Shown here: positions 27,395 to 37,018 of the stretch, piece by piece | How the letters are laid out: each line of letters begins with the position of its first letter | How positions within the stretch are numbered: the stretch's first letter is position 1 | Assembly: GCA_943367715.1 (NCBI GenBank) | Contig: CALRJY020000008.1 | Location: 62,001 to 126,000, forward strand | DNA length: 64,000 bases | Direction: 5' to 3' | Source of the DNA: JAEYXS01 sp943367715 | Lineage (GTDB): Bacteria > Verrucomicrobiota > Verrucomicrobiia > Limisphaerales > JAEYXS01 | Notes under the pieces: generated by a model | Seen by the model: only the letters and a program-made list of their open reading frames with translations | The model's database searches: none | Told to the model about the DNA's origin: nothing | Made by a program: the position numbers and the translations under genes

Positions 27395-30340
27395 ATGGCG
27401 AAAGATTTCATACGAATCGGCGGGGCACGTGAGCATAATCTGAAGAATCTCACGCTGGCGATCCCGCGCGACAAACTGGTGGTGATCACGGGGCTGTCTG
27501 GCTCCGGCAAGTCCTCGCTGGCGTTTGATACGATTTACGCAGAAGGACAGCGGAAGTATGTGGAATCACTGTCGGCTTACGCACGGCAGTTCTTGGGGCA
27601 GTTGAGCAAGCCGGATCTGGATTACATCGAGGGACTTTCACCGACGATTGCGATTGAGCAGCGGGGTTCAGGCAGCAGCCCGCGCTCGATCATCGCGACG
27701 ACGACGGAGATCTACGATTACCTGCGCTTGCTGTTCGCCCATGTGGGACAGCCGCATTGCCCGGAGACAGGGCTCCCGATCCGTTCGCAGACGAGCACGG
27801 AGATCATCGATCGTATCATGGGGCTGCCTGCGCGCACGCGGCTCATGTTGCTGGCGCCGGTGGTGCAAGCAGCGAAGGGCGAGTATCGCGATGTGCTGGA
27901 GCGGTTGGCGCGTGAAGGATTTGTGCGGGCGCGGGTGGATGGCGAGATCATCGATCTGGCGGCGACGACGAAGCATCGGCTGGAGGCGTCCAAGCGGCAT
28001 ACGATCGAGGTGGTGGTGGACCGTCTGGTGATGGATGACAAGGTGCGGGTGCGTTTGGGCGACTCGGTGGAGACGGCCTTGCGTTGGGGGGAAGGGCAGA
28101 TGCTGGCGCTTCATCAGCAAGCGACGGATGCGCCGGACAAGTGGACGGAGGAACTGCATTCCACACGGATGTTCAGTGCGGCTACGGGCAAGAGTTTTGA
28201 GAATCTCACGCCGAAGCATTTTTCCTTTAACGCACCCTTCGGCGCGTGCCCGGTCTGTCATGGGCTGGGGCAGAAGATGGTGTTCGATGAAGGCCTGGTG
28301 CTCCCTGACCCGGAGAAGTCGCTGGAATCCGGGGCGGTCTTGCCGTGGCGGCGCGGGGGCAAGCGGATGGTGGTGTATTACAAGGCGTTGTTGAAGGGGT
28401 TGGCGGCGCATTACGGCGTGAACATGGAGATGCCTTACAAAGATTTGCCGGAGAGTTTTAAGAAGGTGCTACTGCACGGCACGGGCGAGACGGAGATCAA
28501 GTTTCAGTTCTGGCGGGCGGGCAAGGCGAGCAACACGGACAAGGCGTTCGAGGGGGTGCTGAAGAACATGGAGCGGCTTTATCAGGAGAGCGAAAGCGAG
28601 TTCACGCGCAACCGGTTGAAGGCGTTCATGAGCCCGCAGTATTGCGATGCGTGTGCGGGGAGACGGCTCAAGCAGGAGATACTCGCGGTGACGCTCGGGG
28701 GTGAGGATGCCCAGAAGAAGTATAAGAAGCACAAGCTGCCGCCACCGGCACCGGGACTCTCCATCATGGATGTGTGCGCCATGGCGGTGGATGATGCGGA
28801 TGAATTTTTCGAGGGATTAAAGCTTACGGAGTTTCAGCAGAAGATCGCCGGAGATGTGATCCATGAGATCCGTTCACGCTTGGGTTTCCTGCGGAATGTG
28901 GGCTTGGGTTATCTTACGTTGGATCGCGAGAGCGGGACGTTAAGTGGTGGTGAGGCGCAGCGTATCCGCTTGGCGACACAGATCGGGGCGGGACTGGTGG
29001 GGGTGTTGTATATTCTGGATGAGCCGAGCATCGGGTTGCATCAGCGGGATAACGAGCGGTTGCTGAATACGTTGGTGGGGCTGAGGAATCTGGGCAATTC
29101 GGTGATTGTGGTGGAGCATGACGAGGACACGATTCGACAGGCGGATTATGTGCTGGACCTCGGACCAGGTGCCGGTGTGCATGGTGGTGAAGTCGTAGCA
29201 CAGGGAACGCCGGAGGAAGTGATGGCGAATAGCAAGTCGCTCACGGGACGTTATCTCAAAGGGGATATGTCCATCCCGGTGCCGAAGAAGCGGCTGGGCG
29301 CCGCGATCAACCGCGGCTGGCTGGAGATTTTTGGCGCGACGGAGAATAACCTGAAGAATGTGGATGCGCGGATCCCGTATGGGACATTGACGTGTGTGAC
29401 AGGCGTGTCTGGTTCCGGCAAGAGCACATTGGTGGATGATATTTTGCGGCGGGCATTGTTCCGGAAGCTTCATGGTTCGAAGGACCGGCCGGGGGCGCAT
29501 CGGGAACTGCGCGGCACGGAGCAGATCGACAAGGTCATTGTAATCGATCAGGCGCCGATTGGACGCACCCCACGTAGCAATCCGGCGACGTATACGGGGA
29601 TGTTCAATCACATCCGCGACTTGTTCGCGAAACTGCCGAGTTCCAAGGTGCGGGGGTATGATGCGGGACGGTTCAGTTTCAATGTGAAAGGCGGGCGTTG
29701 CGAGAAATGCCAGGGCGATGGTTTGCTGGAGATCGAGATGCATTTTCTGCCCGCTGTGTATGTCACGTGCGAGGCGTGCAACGGCAAGCGCTACAATCGC
29801 GAGACGTTGGAGATCACTTACAAAGGGTTGAACATCGCGGATGTGCTGAACCTGACGGTGGATGAAGGGGTGGCGTTTTTTCGCGCGGTGCCGCAGTTGC
29901 TGGATATTTGCCAGACGCTGGCGGAAGTAGGCTTGGGTTATGTGCGGCTGGGACAGCAAGCGACGACGCTCAGCGGTGGTGAGGCGCAACGGATCAAGCT
30001 GGCGGCGGAGTTAAGCCGGAAGGCGACCGGGCGCACTCTATACATTCTCGATGAGCCGACGACGGGGTTGCACTTCCATGATGTGGCGAAGCTACTGGAG
30101 GTGTTGTTCAAGTTGCGCGCGACGGGGAATACGCTGCTGGTGATCGAGCATAATCTGGATGTGATCAAGTGTGCCGATTGGTTGATCGATCTGGGGCCGG
30201 AGGGCGGCAAGGGCGGGGGGACGGTGGTGGCGGAAGGCACGCCGGAAACGATCGCCATGTGTGTGGCGAGCCAGACGGGAAGATTCTTGAAGCGGTTGCT
30301 GCCGGCGACGTCAAACTTGGAAGGAAAGAAACTCGCTTGA
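27395..30340 (+). CDS. uvrA: UvrABC excinuclease subunit A
   Basis: 981 residues from the ATG at 27395 (MAKDFIRIGGAREHNL), which matches the family start; an in-frame TTG at 27359 would add 12 residues. Two ABC ATPase halves: Walker A GLSGSGKSS at 33-41 and GVSGSGKST at about 670, signature LSGGEAQRI twice. Zinc modules at CPVCHG / CDACAGRRL and CEKCQGDG / CEACNGKRYN. UvrA dimers scan DNA for bulky lesions and load UvrB in nucleotide excision repair. No SOS-box-like sequence was seen upstream; repeats occupy that region. Slightly longer than the E. coli protein (940). Confidence 0.97.
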   Translation: MAKDFIRIGGAREHNLKNLTLAIPRDKLVVITGLSGSGKSSLAFDTIYAEGQRKYVESLSAYARQFLGQLSKPDLDYIEGLSPTIAIEQRGSGSSPRSIIATTTEIYDYLRLLFAHVGQPHCPETGLPIRSQTSTEIIDRIMGLPARTRLMLLAPVVQAAKGEYRDVLERLAREGFVRARVDGEIIDLAATTKHRLEASKRHTIEVVVDRLVMDDKVRVRLGDSVETALRWGEGQMLALHQQATDAPDKWTEELHSTRMFSAATGKSFENLTPKHFSFNAPFGACPVCHGLGQKMVFDEGLVLPDPEKSLESGAVLPWRRGGKRMVVYYKALLKGLAAHYGVNMEMPYKDLPESFKKVLLHGTGETEIKFQFWRAGKASNTDKAFEGVLKNMERLYQESESEFTRNRLKAFMSPQYCDACAGRRLKQEILAVTLGGEDAQKKYKKHKLPPPAPGLSIMDVCAMAVDDADEFFEGLKLTEFQQKIAGDVIHEIRSRLGFLRNVGLGYLTLDRESGTLSGGEAQRIRLATQIGAGLVGVLYILDEPSIGLHQRDNERLLNTLVGLRNLGNSVIVVEHDEDTIRQADYVLDLGPGAGVHGGEVVAQGTPEEVMANSKSLTGRYLKGDMSIPVPKKRLGAAINRGWLEIFGATENNLKNVDARIPYGTLTCVTGVSGSGKSTLVDDILRRALFRKLHGSKDRPGAHRELRGTEQIDKVIVIDQAPIGRTPRSNPATYTGMFNHIRDLFAKLPSSKVRGYDAGRFSFNVKGGRCEKCQGDGLLEIEMHFLPAVYVTCEACNGKRYNRETLEITYKGLNIADVLNLTVDEGVAFFRAVPQLLDICQTLAEVGLGYVRLGQQATTLSGGEAQRIKLAAELSRKATGRTLYILDEPTTGLHFHDVAKLLEVLFKLRATGNTLLVIEHNLDVIKCADWLIDLGPEGGKGGGTVVAEGTPETIAMCVASQTGRFLKRLLPATSNLEGKKLA

Positions 30341-33096
30341 ATAAACCCCTTCCCAAGCGAATGCTGATTACGATGTTGGATGTGCGGAAGAGTTGGATGC
30401 GGATGATGGTCATCAGCCTGCTTTGGCTGGTGGTCGCGGGGCCATTGGTGTGGTCGGCGAAGGCGGCGGACAATGCGGAGGCGCGCAATCTTTTCCGCAC
30501 GGCGAGCGAGGCGATGTCGGACAAGGCGTTTGAACGGGCCGCAGGCGAGTTTAGCCAGTTCCTGCAAAAGTTCCCTAATTCTCCGCGATTTGCCGAGGCA
30601 GCGATCAGTCTGGCGGAAAATTATTTTGAGCTGAAGCAGTATGATGAGGTGCTGAAGACGGTGGATTTGTATCAGAGCCGCGCGGCCAGCGTCGCGGATC
30701 GGATGGCATATCTCAAGGCGCGGTCGTTGTGGGAAAAGGGACAGTATGCGGAGGCGGCGCAGGCGTGGAAGGCGATGACGGAAGCTTTTTCGAAATCCAA
30801 ACTGCAACCGGAGGCGGTGTATTGGGAGGCGCTGGCACGTTTCAAAGAGAAGGACTGGGCTGGTCTCGTCACTGCTTTGACCGAGAAAGGACGTCCTTTC
30901 ACGAAGGTTGCGGAAGCGGATCCGGCAAACGTATTCGTGGTGCGTACACGGTTGCTGCTGGCCGAGGCGCAATTGGAGAAGAAGGACTTAGCCGTGGCCG
31001 AGAAAGGCCTGCTGGCGCTGGCCGAGCAGACCTTGCCGCCAGAGCAGATCTGGCAACGATTGCAATTGCTGACCCGAGTGCAGCAGCAAGCGTCACGTTT
31101 CGATGATGCGGCGCAGACCGCCATCGGATTGCTGGCCCAGGCGCGGACTTTAGGCCGGAATGATTTGATCGCGGAATCCGTGGCTTTGCGGGCGGAACTG
31201 TTGCAAGCGCAGAAGCAACAGGATGCCGCATTGGAAACTTGGCAGGCGAATCTTTCGGACAACACGCCTCCCGAACGGCGACGGCAGGCGCTCTTCGCCG
31301 TCATCGCCTTGTCCACGGAAAAGGGGAACACGGAGTCGGCGCGCGCGCAGCTCACGGAGTTTCTCCGGGCGAATCCGAACGATCCGGCGCAGAGCTTGGT
31401 GCGGCTGACCTTGGGTGAACTGGCGCTGAAGGATTTTTACAAAGTGAAGGCCGCGCAGCCGGCAGTGACCGACACGAACCTTCTCCAGATGACGAATCTG
31501 CTCCAGATGGCCAAGATCCAGTTTGATGCGGTGCTGACCAATGCCGCCATCAGTAATATCACGGGCCGCGCGTATCTGGGACGGGGATGGTATGGCTGGG
31601 AAATGGGGGCGATCGAAGCGGCCCAGAGCGATTTCAAGCTGGCGACCGAAGCCTTGCCTGAGAGCAATGACCAGGCGATCGCGCGCTTCAAATGGGCGGA
31701 TACGCAATTTCTGCGGAACGACCTGGAGGGGGCGTCGGCGAACTATAGCGCACTGGTAGAGCAATATCGTGGCGTCACGGCGGTGCGGGAAGGGCTGCTG
31801 GACCAGGCGCTGTATCAACTGGTGCGCGTGGGCGTAAGGCAGAAACGGGAGGACGTGGCGACCTACGCGCTGGAGAAATTGCGGGAATGGTTTCCGGAAA
31901 GTTACTACAGCGAGAACAGTCTCTTGCTGGTGGGACAAGCACTGGGGCGGGCTGGCAAGGTGGCTGATGCGCGGCGATTGCTGGATGATTTCATGCAGCA
32001 GTTCCCCGATTCCGCGAAAGCTTCCGAGATCCAGCTCGCACGTGCCCGCATCAGCGTGCGGGAACAGAACTGGACGGACGCGATCACGATTTATGCGAAC
32101 TGGCTCGGGCGCTTCACGAATGATGTGGCGCGTCCGCGAGCGGTGTTTGACCTGGGCTGGCTGCGTTTCAAAGCGGGCGATGAACCCCAGGCATTCATCA
32201 CGTACACGAATTTTGTGAGTGATTTTTCGACCAATGCGCTGGTGCCGCAGGCGCATTTCTGGCTCGCGGAACATTACGAGCGCAAAAAAGATTTTTCCGG
32301 TGCGGAGAGGCATTATCAGCTCGTCTTCCAAAGCACCAACATACCGCCGGGCGAACTGAGTCATCGGGCGCGTCTGCTGGCGGGCAGGGCGGCTCTCTCG
32401 CGACAGGGTTACAAGGAGGCTCAGGGGTATTTCACCTGGCTCATCACGAATGGTCCACCGCAGGTGGCCAGCTCCACAATCTCCACGCAACTCGTCGCGC
32501 AGGCTTATTTCGCGCTGGGCGACACACATCTGGCGGATTCCGCCATCGATCCCGCCCGGGCACAGGACAAGTTCGGCGATGCCATCAATGCCTTCACGTT
32601 CATCGAACAGTTTTTCAAGGACACACCTTTGTTTTCAGTGGCCTGCGGAAAGATCGCGAGCTGTCATTTGCAGTATGCCGTGCAAGACCCGACTCGTTAT
32701 GAGAAGGCCAGCGAATATTTCACGAAGGCTTTGGAATCGCCGCTGGCTACGGTGGAAACCCGCGGGCTGGCGGAGATCGGGCTGGGCAAGGTGAAGGAAA
32801 AACTGGCGGAACGGCAAACCACGGAGGAAGCGAGGACAAGCTTGTGGAAGGGCGCGCTGGAGCACTATGAGAACGTGGTGTACGGCAAGGGATTAAAGGA
32901 CGGGGAGGAGTTGTCACCCGCCGTGACGGAGCAAGCCGGGCTGGCGGGGGCACAGTTGCTCTGGCAGCGATTGAACCGGCGCGAGCAGGCGATCAGTTTT
33001 TACCAGAGGCTGGCGGAAAAAGTACCGGCTTTGCGAGACAGTGTGGAGAAACGGATCGCGGAACTTACGCCTCCGGCACCGACGAAGCCGAACTGA
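30337..33096 (+). CDS. Large exported TPR-repeat protein (YbgF/BamD-like repeats)
   Basis: About 919 residues. I prefer the TTG at 30337, which has GGAAGGAAAG 8 bases upstream and overlaps the uvrA stop; the ATG at 30361 lacks a ribosome site but would give nearly the same protein. Signal segment MMVISLLWLVVAGPLVWSAKA, then at least a dozen TPR units, for example DKAFERAAGEFSQFLQKFPN, AARHYQ-like repeats and SFNALV. Repeats of the type FP+SxxxxxA with a Pro after the second helix are those of periplasmic TPR proteins in envelope assembly. It is convergent, 4 bases from the LolA-like gene. Exact role unknown. Confidence 0.8.
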   Translation: MNKPLPKRMLITMLDVRKSWMRMMVISLLWLVVAGPLVWSAKAADNAEARNLFRTASEAMSDKAFERAAGEFSQFLQKFPNSPRFAEAAISLAENYFELKQYDEVLKTVDLYQSRAASVADRMAYLKARSLWEKGQYAEAAQAWKAMTEAFSKSKLQPEAVYWEALARFKEKDWAGLVTALTEKGRPFTKVAEADPANVFVVRTRLLLAEAQLEKKDLAVAEKGLLALAEQTLPPEQIWQRLQLLTRVQQQASRFDDAAQTAIGLLAQARTLGRNDLIAESVALRAELLQAQKQQDAALETWQANLSDNTPPERRRQALFAVIALSTEKGNTESARAQLTEFLRANPNDPAQSLVRLTLGELALKDFYKVKAAQPAVTDTNLLQMTNLLQMAKIQFDAVLTNAAISNITGRAYLGRGWYGWEMGAIEAAQSDFKLATEALPESNDQAIARFKWADTQFLRNDLEGASANYSALVEQYRGVTAVREGLLDQALYQLVRVGVRQKREDVATYALEKLREWFPESYYSENSLLLVGQALGRAGKVADARRLLDDFMQQFPDSAKASEIQLARARISVREQNWTDAITIYANWLGRFTNDVARPRAVFDLGWLRFKAGDEPQAFITYTNFVSDFSTNALVPQAHFWLAEHYERKKDFSGAERHYQLVFQSTNIPPGELSHRARLLAGRAALSRQGYKEAQGYFTWLITNGPPQVASSTISTQLVAQAYFALGDTHLADSAIDPARAQDKFGDAINAFTFIEQFFKDTPLFSVACGKIASCHLQYAVQDPTRYEKASEYFTKALESPLATVETRGLAEIGLGKVKEKLAERQTTEEARTSLWKGALEHYENVVYGKGLKDGEELSPAVTEQAGLAGAQLLWQRLNRREQAISFYQRLAEKVPALRDSVEKRIAELTPPAPTKPN

Positions 33097-33100
33097 AGCG

Positions 33101-33826
33101 TCATTCGGTCTTGAGGTCGAACTCCAAACGGGATTTCAACCGCGTCTGCTCATTGCGCATCTCCACGGTCTTGACCTGATAACGTCCGTCCACTTTATCG
33201 ACATTTGTGGGCAGGAACAATTTCAGCGACTTGCCGTTCTGATCATAGGCCTCGGCGCGGACAATGCCGAGGGTGTCCTGGTCGATCCATGAAATGACTT
33301 TGGAATAGGCACCAGCAGGGGCGTTGGTGTTCTTGCTCTCCAGGACGTGACAAGTTTGCCCCCGGCGGACGACATTCGTGGTGATGCGCTGTTCAGTCCA
33401 GCGAAAGAATGCCAGTCCCAGATCACCGGCCCAGAACTCAGAACCGGCGAATGGGGTGACTGCTATCTGTTCCGCCGTTGTTTGCGTCGGTCCATTGGTG
33501 CCACCTTGCAGTTCATACTTGTTTTGTGCTCCGGGCGACTGGTGGATGGTCAGGGTGACGGCATTACTGCCGCGCGTCTGGTAGATGCTTTTCCAGCCTT
33601 TCCCGTCCTTGAGCAGCTTTATCTCGATGGGTACCGCGATCTCCGTCTTGCGATCGCGCTGGATAAAGAGCGTTGCCGTCATGGTGGAGTCCTTGTCCGG
33701 TCCCAGAGCGCACAGTTCAGCGGCCAGGGCGCGACCGGCTTCGACACCGGTTTCTCCCTTTCCTTCCGCTTGCAGGGAGGAAAGTGCGCAAATGACCGTG
33801 CAAAGGGTGAGTAAAAACTTCTTCAT
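33101..33826 (-). CDS. LolA-like outer-membrane lipoprotein-sorting family protein
   Basis: 241 residues from the ATG at 33826, which overlaps the lon stop (ATGA) and so is translationally coupled to it. Sec signal MKKFLLTLCTVICALSSLQA. The mature part has the incomplete beta-barrel feel of LolA/LolB-like proteins: IEIKLLKDGKGWKSIYQT, LGLAFFRWTEQRITTNVVRR, GQTCHVLES, SKVISWIDQDTLGIVRAEAYDQNGK. The last motif is typical of the verrucomicrobial lipoprotein-sorting family. Likely periplasmic; cargo unknown. Confidence 0.72.
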   Translation of the reverse strand: MKKFLLTLCTVICALSSLQAEGKGETGVEAGRALAAELCALGPDKDSTMTATLFIQRDRKTEIAVPIEIKLLKDGKGWKSIYQTRGSNAVTLTIHQSPGAQNKYELQGGTNGPTQTTAEQIAVTPFAGSEFWAGDLGLAFFRWTEQRITTNVVRRGQTCHVLESKNTNAPAGAYSKVISWIDQDTLGIVRAEAYDQNGKSLKLFLPTNVDKVDGRYQVKTVEMRNEQTRLKSRLEFDLKTE

Positions 33827-36231
33827 TTGCTGCGTAAGGCAAAGGGGATGGCCTCCGCGATGTGGCGTACGAAATGGACTTTCATGCGTTCCCGCACTTC
33901 GGCCGGCACCTCGCCCCAATCTTTCTCGTTCAACTCCGGCAGGATCAGTTCTTTGATGCGCGAGCGGGAGGCGGCCAGCACCTTTTCCTTGATGCCGCCG
34001 ACGGGCAGGACCCGGCCACGGAGACTTATCTCGCCCGTCATGGCGACGTCTGAACGGATGCGGCGGCCGAGAAAAAGCGAGGCCAAAGCCATAGCCATGG
34101 TGATGCCGGCACTGGGGCCATCCTTGGGCGTAGCGCCGGCCGGAACATGGATGTGGATATCCGTCTTCTCCAAGTCGGTCACGTTGATGCCCAATGTTTT
34201 CGCCTGACTGCGCAGATAACTTAGGGCCGTCTGGGCGCTTTCTTTCATCACATCACCCAAGGAACCCGTAAGAATGAGTGCTCCTTTGCCCGGCATCTTG
34301 GTCGCTTCGATGAAGAGGATGCTGCCGCCCACGGGCGTCCACGCCAGACCGGTAGCGATACCGCATTCGGTGATATTTTCCGCCGTCTCCTGATGAAAAC
34401 GCGCGATGCCCAGATAATCGTGCAACTCCGCCGCCTTGATGACGAGGGGAGGATGCTTCACCTGTTCCTCGGCATACTTGCGGGCCGCTTTGCGGATCAG
34501 CGCCGCGATCTCCCGTTCCAACTGTCGCAGTCCGGCTTCCCGGGTGTAGTCTTGGATCAGACGGGTCACCGTCGCATCCGGAATCTTCACGAGCTTCGGC
34601 TTTACGCCATGCTCTTCCAACTGGCGGGGGATGAGGTGGCGCCGGGCGATCTGGATCTTTTCAGAAAGCGTGTAGCTGGGCAGTTCGATGACTTCCAAGC
34701 GGTCGCGCAAGGCGGGATGGATCGGGTCCATCCAGTTCGCCGTGGTGATGAACAGGACCTTGGACAGATCGAACGGCAGATCGAGATAGTGATCGGTGAA
34801 GGTGTTGTTCTGCTGCGGGTCCAGCACTTCGAGCAGGGCGGAGGCGGGATCGCCGCGAAAATCAGAGCCCACCTTGTCGATCTCATCCAGTAAGATGACG
34901 GGGTTGTTGGATTCCACCCGGCGAATCGCCTGGATGATGCGACCGGGCAGGGCGCCCACATACGTGCGGCGATGCCCGCGGATCTCGGCCTCATCCCGCA
35001 TGCCGCCCAAGGCGATGCGGATGAATTTGCGGCCCAACGCCTCGGCCACGCTGCGGCCCAAGGAAGTTTTTCCCACGCCCGGTGGACCCACGAGACACAG
35101 CAGCGGGCCTTTGAGCGAGTGCTTGAGCTTGATGACGGCGAGAAACTCCAGCAGACGTTCCTTCACCTTGTCCAAGCCGTGATGATGCTCATCCAGCAAT
35201 TTGCGCGCGGTGGCCAGATCGATCTGGTCATCCGTGCCCTTGCTCCACGGCAGGTTTACGATCCAGTCCAGATAATTGCGGGTGACGGTATATTCTGCCG
35301 CGACCGGAGGAATGGAATGCAGGCGGTCCAGTTCCTTCAGGGCGACTTTCTTGGGCTCTTCCGGGAGATTGTTGGCCTCGATCTGCTTGCGCAGATTTTC
35401 GATCTCGATCTGGTTGGGGTCCGTCTCGCCCAGTTCTTTCTGGATGACGCGGATCTGCTCACGCAGGAAATAATCGCGCTGCGATTTGGACATCGATTCG
35501 GCGACTTCCTTCTGGATCTTGGAGCCGATCGTGAGCACTTCCAGTTCCCGGCTTAACAGGGGCGAAAGCTTTTTGAACCGTTCATGGACGGACGCGGTGC
35601 CCAGCAAGTCCTGACGTTCCGCGAGCGAGATGTTCAGATTGGCCGCGATGAGGTCGGCCAAGCGGGTCGGCTTCTCCGTATTGAGCACCGCGATCTTGAC
35701 CTGGTCGGAGATGGCGGGAGAGAGGTTAATGATCTCCTGAAACTGCTGGTGGGCGTGCCGGGTGAGGGCGGTCAATTCCAGGCTTTCCTCTTCATCCTGG
35801 TCCTTGATGTGGATGACCTTGGATTTCAGATAAGGCTCGGAACTTTCCACCTTGTCGATCTCGACGCGGCGAAGGCCCTCCACCAATACCCGGACGGTGT
35901 TGTCCGGGAATTTCAACATCTTCAACACCCGCGCGGCACAGCCGATCTTATGCAGATCTTCCAGCACCGGATTCTCCGTCTCGGGTTTGTGCTGGAGAAA
36001 GAGGCCGAGAAAACGATCGCCGCCGACGACATCATCGATGAGGCGGATGCTTTGAGGGGTATCCACCAGCAGCGGCGCGACCATGCCGGGGAAGAAAACA
36101 ATGTCGGAGAGGCCCAAGATAGGCAACGTCTCCGGGAGAGATTTGGCCCCTGGTTTCTGCGTCGTCGCCGAGTCGGGCGGGGTGCCCGAAGCGTCGAGGA
36201 TGCTTATCAGTTCCGTTTCAGATGACGTCAT
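33823..36231 (-). CDS. lon: ATP-dependent protease Lon
   Basis: 802 residues. N-terminal substrate-binding domain (LPILGLSDIVFFPGMVAPLL), AAA+ module with Walker A GPPGVGKTS at 382-390, and the C-terminal protease with the Ser-Lys dyad: S707 in PKDGPSAGITMAMA and K750 in GGIKEKVLAASR, 43 residues apart as in E. coli Lon. Degrades misfolded and regulatory proteins in the cytoplasm. Follows the Hsp20 gene after 57 bases and overlaps the LolA-like gene, so the three form an operon. Confidence 0.97.
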   Translation of the reverse strand: MTSSETELISILDASGTPPDSATTQKPGAKSLPETLPILGLSDIVFFPGMVAPLLVDTPQSIRLIDDVVGGDRFLGLFLQHKPETENPVLEDLHKIGCAARVLKMLKFPDNTVRVLVEGLRRVEIDKVESSEPYLKSKVIHIKDQDEEESLELTALTRHAHQQFQEIINLSPAISDQVKIAVLNTEKPTRLADLIAANLNISLAERQDLLGTASVHERFKKLSPLLSRELEVLTIGSKIQKEVAESMSKSQRDYFLREQIRVIQKELGETDPNQIEIENLRKQIEANNLPEEPKKVALKELDRLHSIPPVAAEYTVTRNYLDWIVNLPWSKGTDDQIDLATARKLLDEHHHGLDKVKERLLEFLAVIKLKHSLKGPLLCLVGPPGVGKTSLGRSVAEALGRKFIRIALGGMRDEAEIRGHRRTYVGALPGRIIQAIRRVESNNPVILLDEIDKVGSDFRGDPASALLEVLDPQQNNTFTDHYLDLPFDLSKVLFITTANWMDPIHPALRDRLEVIELPSYTLSEKIQIARRHLIPRQLEEHGVKPKLVKIPDATVTRLIQDYTREAGLRQLEREIAALIRKAARKYAEEQVKHPPLVIKAAELHDYLGIARFHQETAENITECGIATGLAWTPVGGSILFIEATKMPGKGALILTGSLGDVMKESAQTALSYLRSQAKTLGINVTDLEKTDIHIHVPAGATPKDGPSAGITMAMALASLFLGRRIRSDVAMTGEISLRGRVLPVGGIKEKVLAASRSRIKELILPELNEKDWGEVPAEVRERMKVHFVRHIAEAIPFALRSK

Positions 36232-36288
36232 GCCGTTGGCCTAACACTGGGTTAGATGCCGGAGCGGTGCAATCAGTTCAGAAATAAA

Positions 36289-36711
36289 TCAGCCCTGATG
36301 TTTCGACGAAATGATGATGGTGGTCTTTTTGCGTTCCGCCGAAACTGTGGTGGTAGGAACATCAATCCGCAGAAAGCCGTTTTGATACGTCGCCTTGGCC
36401 TTGGAGAGGTCGTAGCCGGGAGGCAACTCGATGACGGTTTCAAAGGGGCCGTAATTGATCTCCATCACCAGAAAGTTGCATTTGCCATTGCGGCAACCAT
36501 CGGGCCGCTGGCCGCTGATCTTGAGCCGGTTGGCCTCCACGCTCAGTTCGAGGTCTTCACGGCGCATGCCTGCCAGTTCCACCTTGATCACCAGGCCTTC
36601 CTCCGAGATGTAAACGTCCGTATTGGGCGTCCAATTGGCTTCCGAAGAAGTCTCAGTTCCCGGCCGGGAGGAGTTCTTGATGAACTGTACGGCAGACGTG
36701 ATTTTATACAT
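36289..36711 (-). CDS. Small heat-shock protein, Hsp20/alpha-crystallin family
   Basis: 140 residues. The alpha-crystallin domain is clear: NTDVYISEEGLVIKVELAGM at the start, REDLELSVEANRLKISGQR, YGPFETVIELPPGYD and the closing ATYQNGFLRIDVPT. A short C-terminal extension ends in TTIIISSKHQG, with IIIS in place of the IxI anchoring motif. An insertion with CRNGKCNF (two Cys) sits between strands and is unusual for the family. ATP-independent holdase; being upstream of lon suggests joint stress expression, though no CIRCE element was seen. Confidence 0.92.
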   Translation of the reverse strand: MYKITSAVQFIKNSSRPGTETSSEANWTPNTDVYISEEGLVIKVELAGMRREDLELSVEANRLKISGQRPDGCRNGKCNFLVMEINYGPFETVIELPPGYDLSKAKATYQNGFLRIDVPTTTVSAERKKTTIIISSKHQG

Positions 36712-36765
36712 GGCGATTGATGGGTTAATCTAGCGTTTTAACGACCGACGCGCAAGGTCCATGAT

Positions 36766-36972
36766 TCAATTCATTTTTACCGTTATCCGGGGGCGTTCAC
36801 CTTTTCGGGCATGGTAAATCACGCTAGGCGGGGAACTGGCCTTAGTTGGGGAAGAACAGCCGCAGACGGTGGCCTTCTTGTTGCCGAAACGCTTGGGGCG
36901 CAACCACTGCCAGAGAAAAACTCCGGCGGTGCCTGCTACAATCATCAGGGCCGTTGGCTGCTGCCAGTCCAT
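36766..36972 (-). CDS. Small single-span membrane protein with CGC motif (FeoB-associated type)
   Basis: 68 residues. MDWQQPTALMIVAGTAGVFL is one membrane helix, then a basic stretch RPKRFGNKK and ATVCGCSSP. This layout (MDWQ, one helix, basic patch, Cys cluster) resembles the FeoB-associated Cys-rich membrane proteins, but no Feo gene lies nearby. Ends 46 bases before the Hsp20 start. Function uncertain. Confidence 0.55.
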   Translation of the reverse strand: MDWQQPTALMIVAGTAGVFLWQWLRPKRFGNKKATVCGCSSPTKASSPPSVIYHARKGERPRITVKMN

Positions 36973-37018
36973 ACTTTAACTTACGTATCGGTCGCCAAAG
37001 CGCAAACGGAGATTTTTC

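Noticed and set aside
27230..27436. Short minus-strand frames sharing SVGASPTAT near 27.3, 50.4 and 51.4 kb
   Set aside because: The common peptide is just the translation of the 29-base hairpin repeat; flanks are unrelated.
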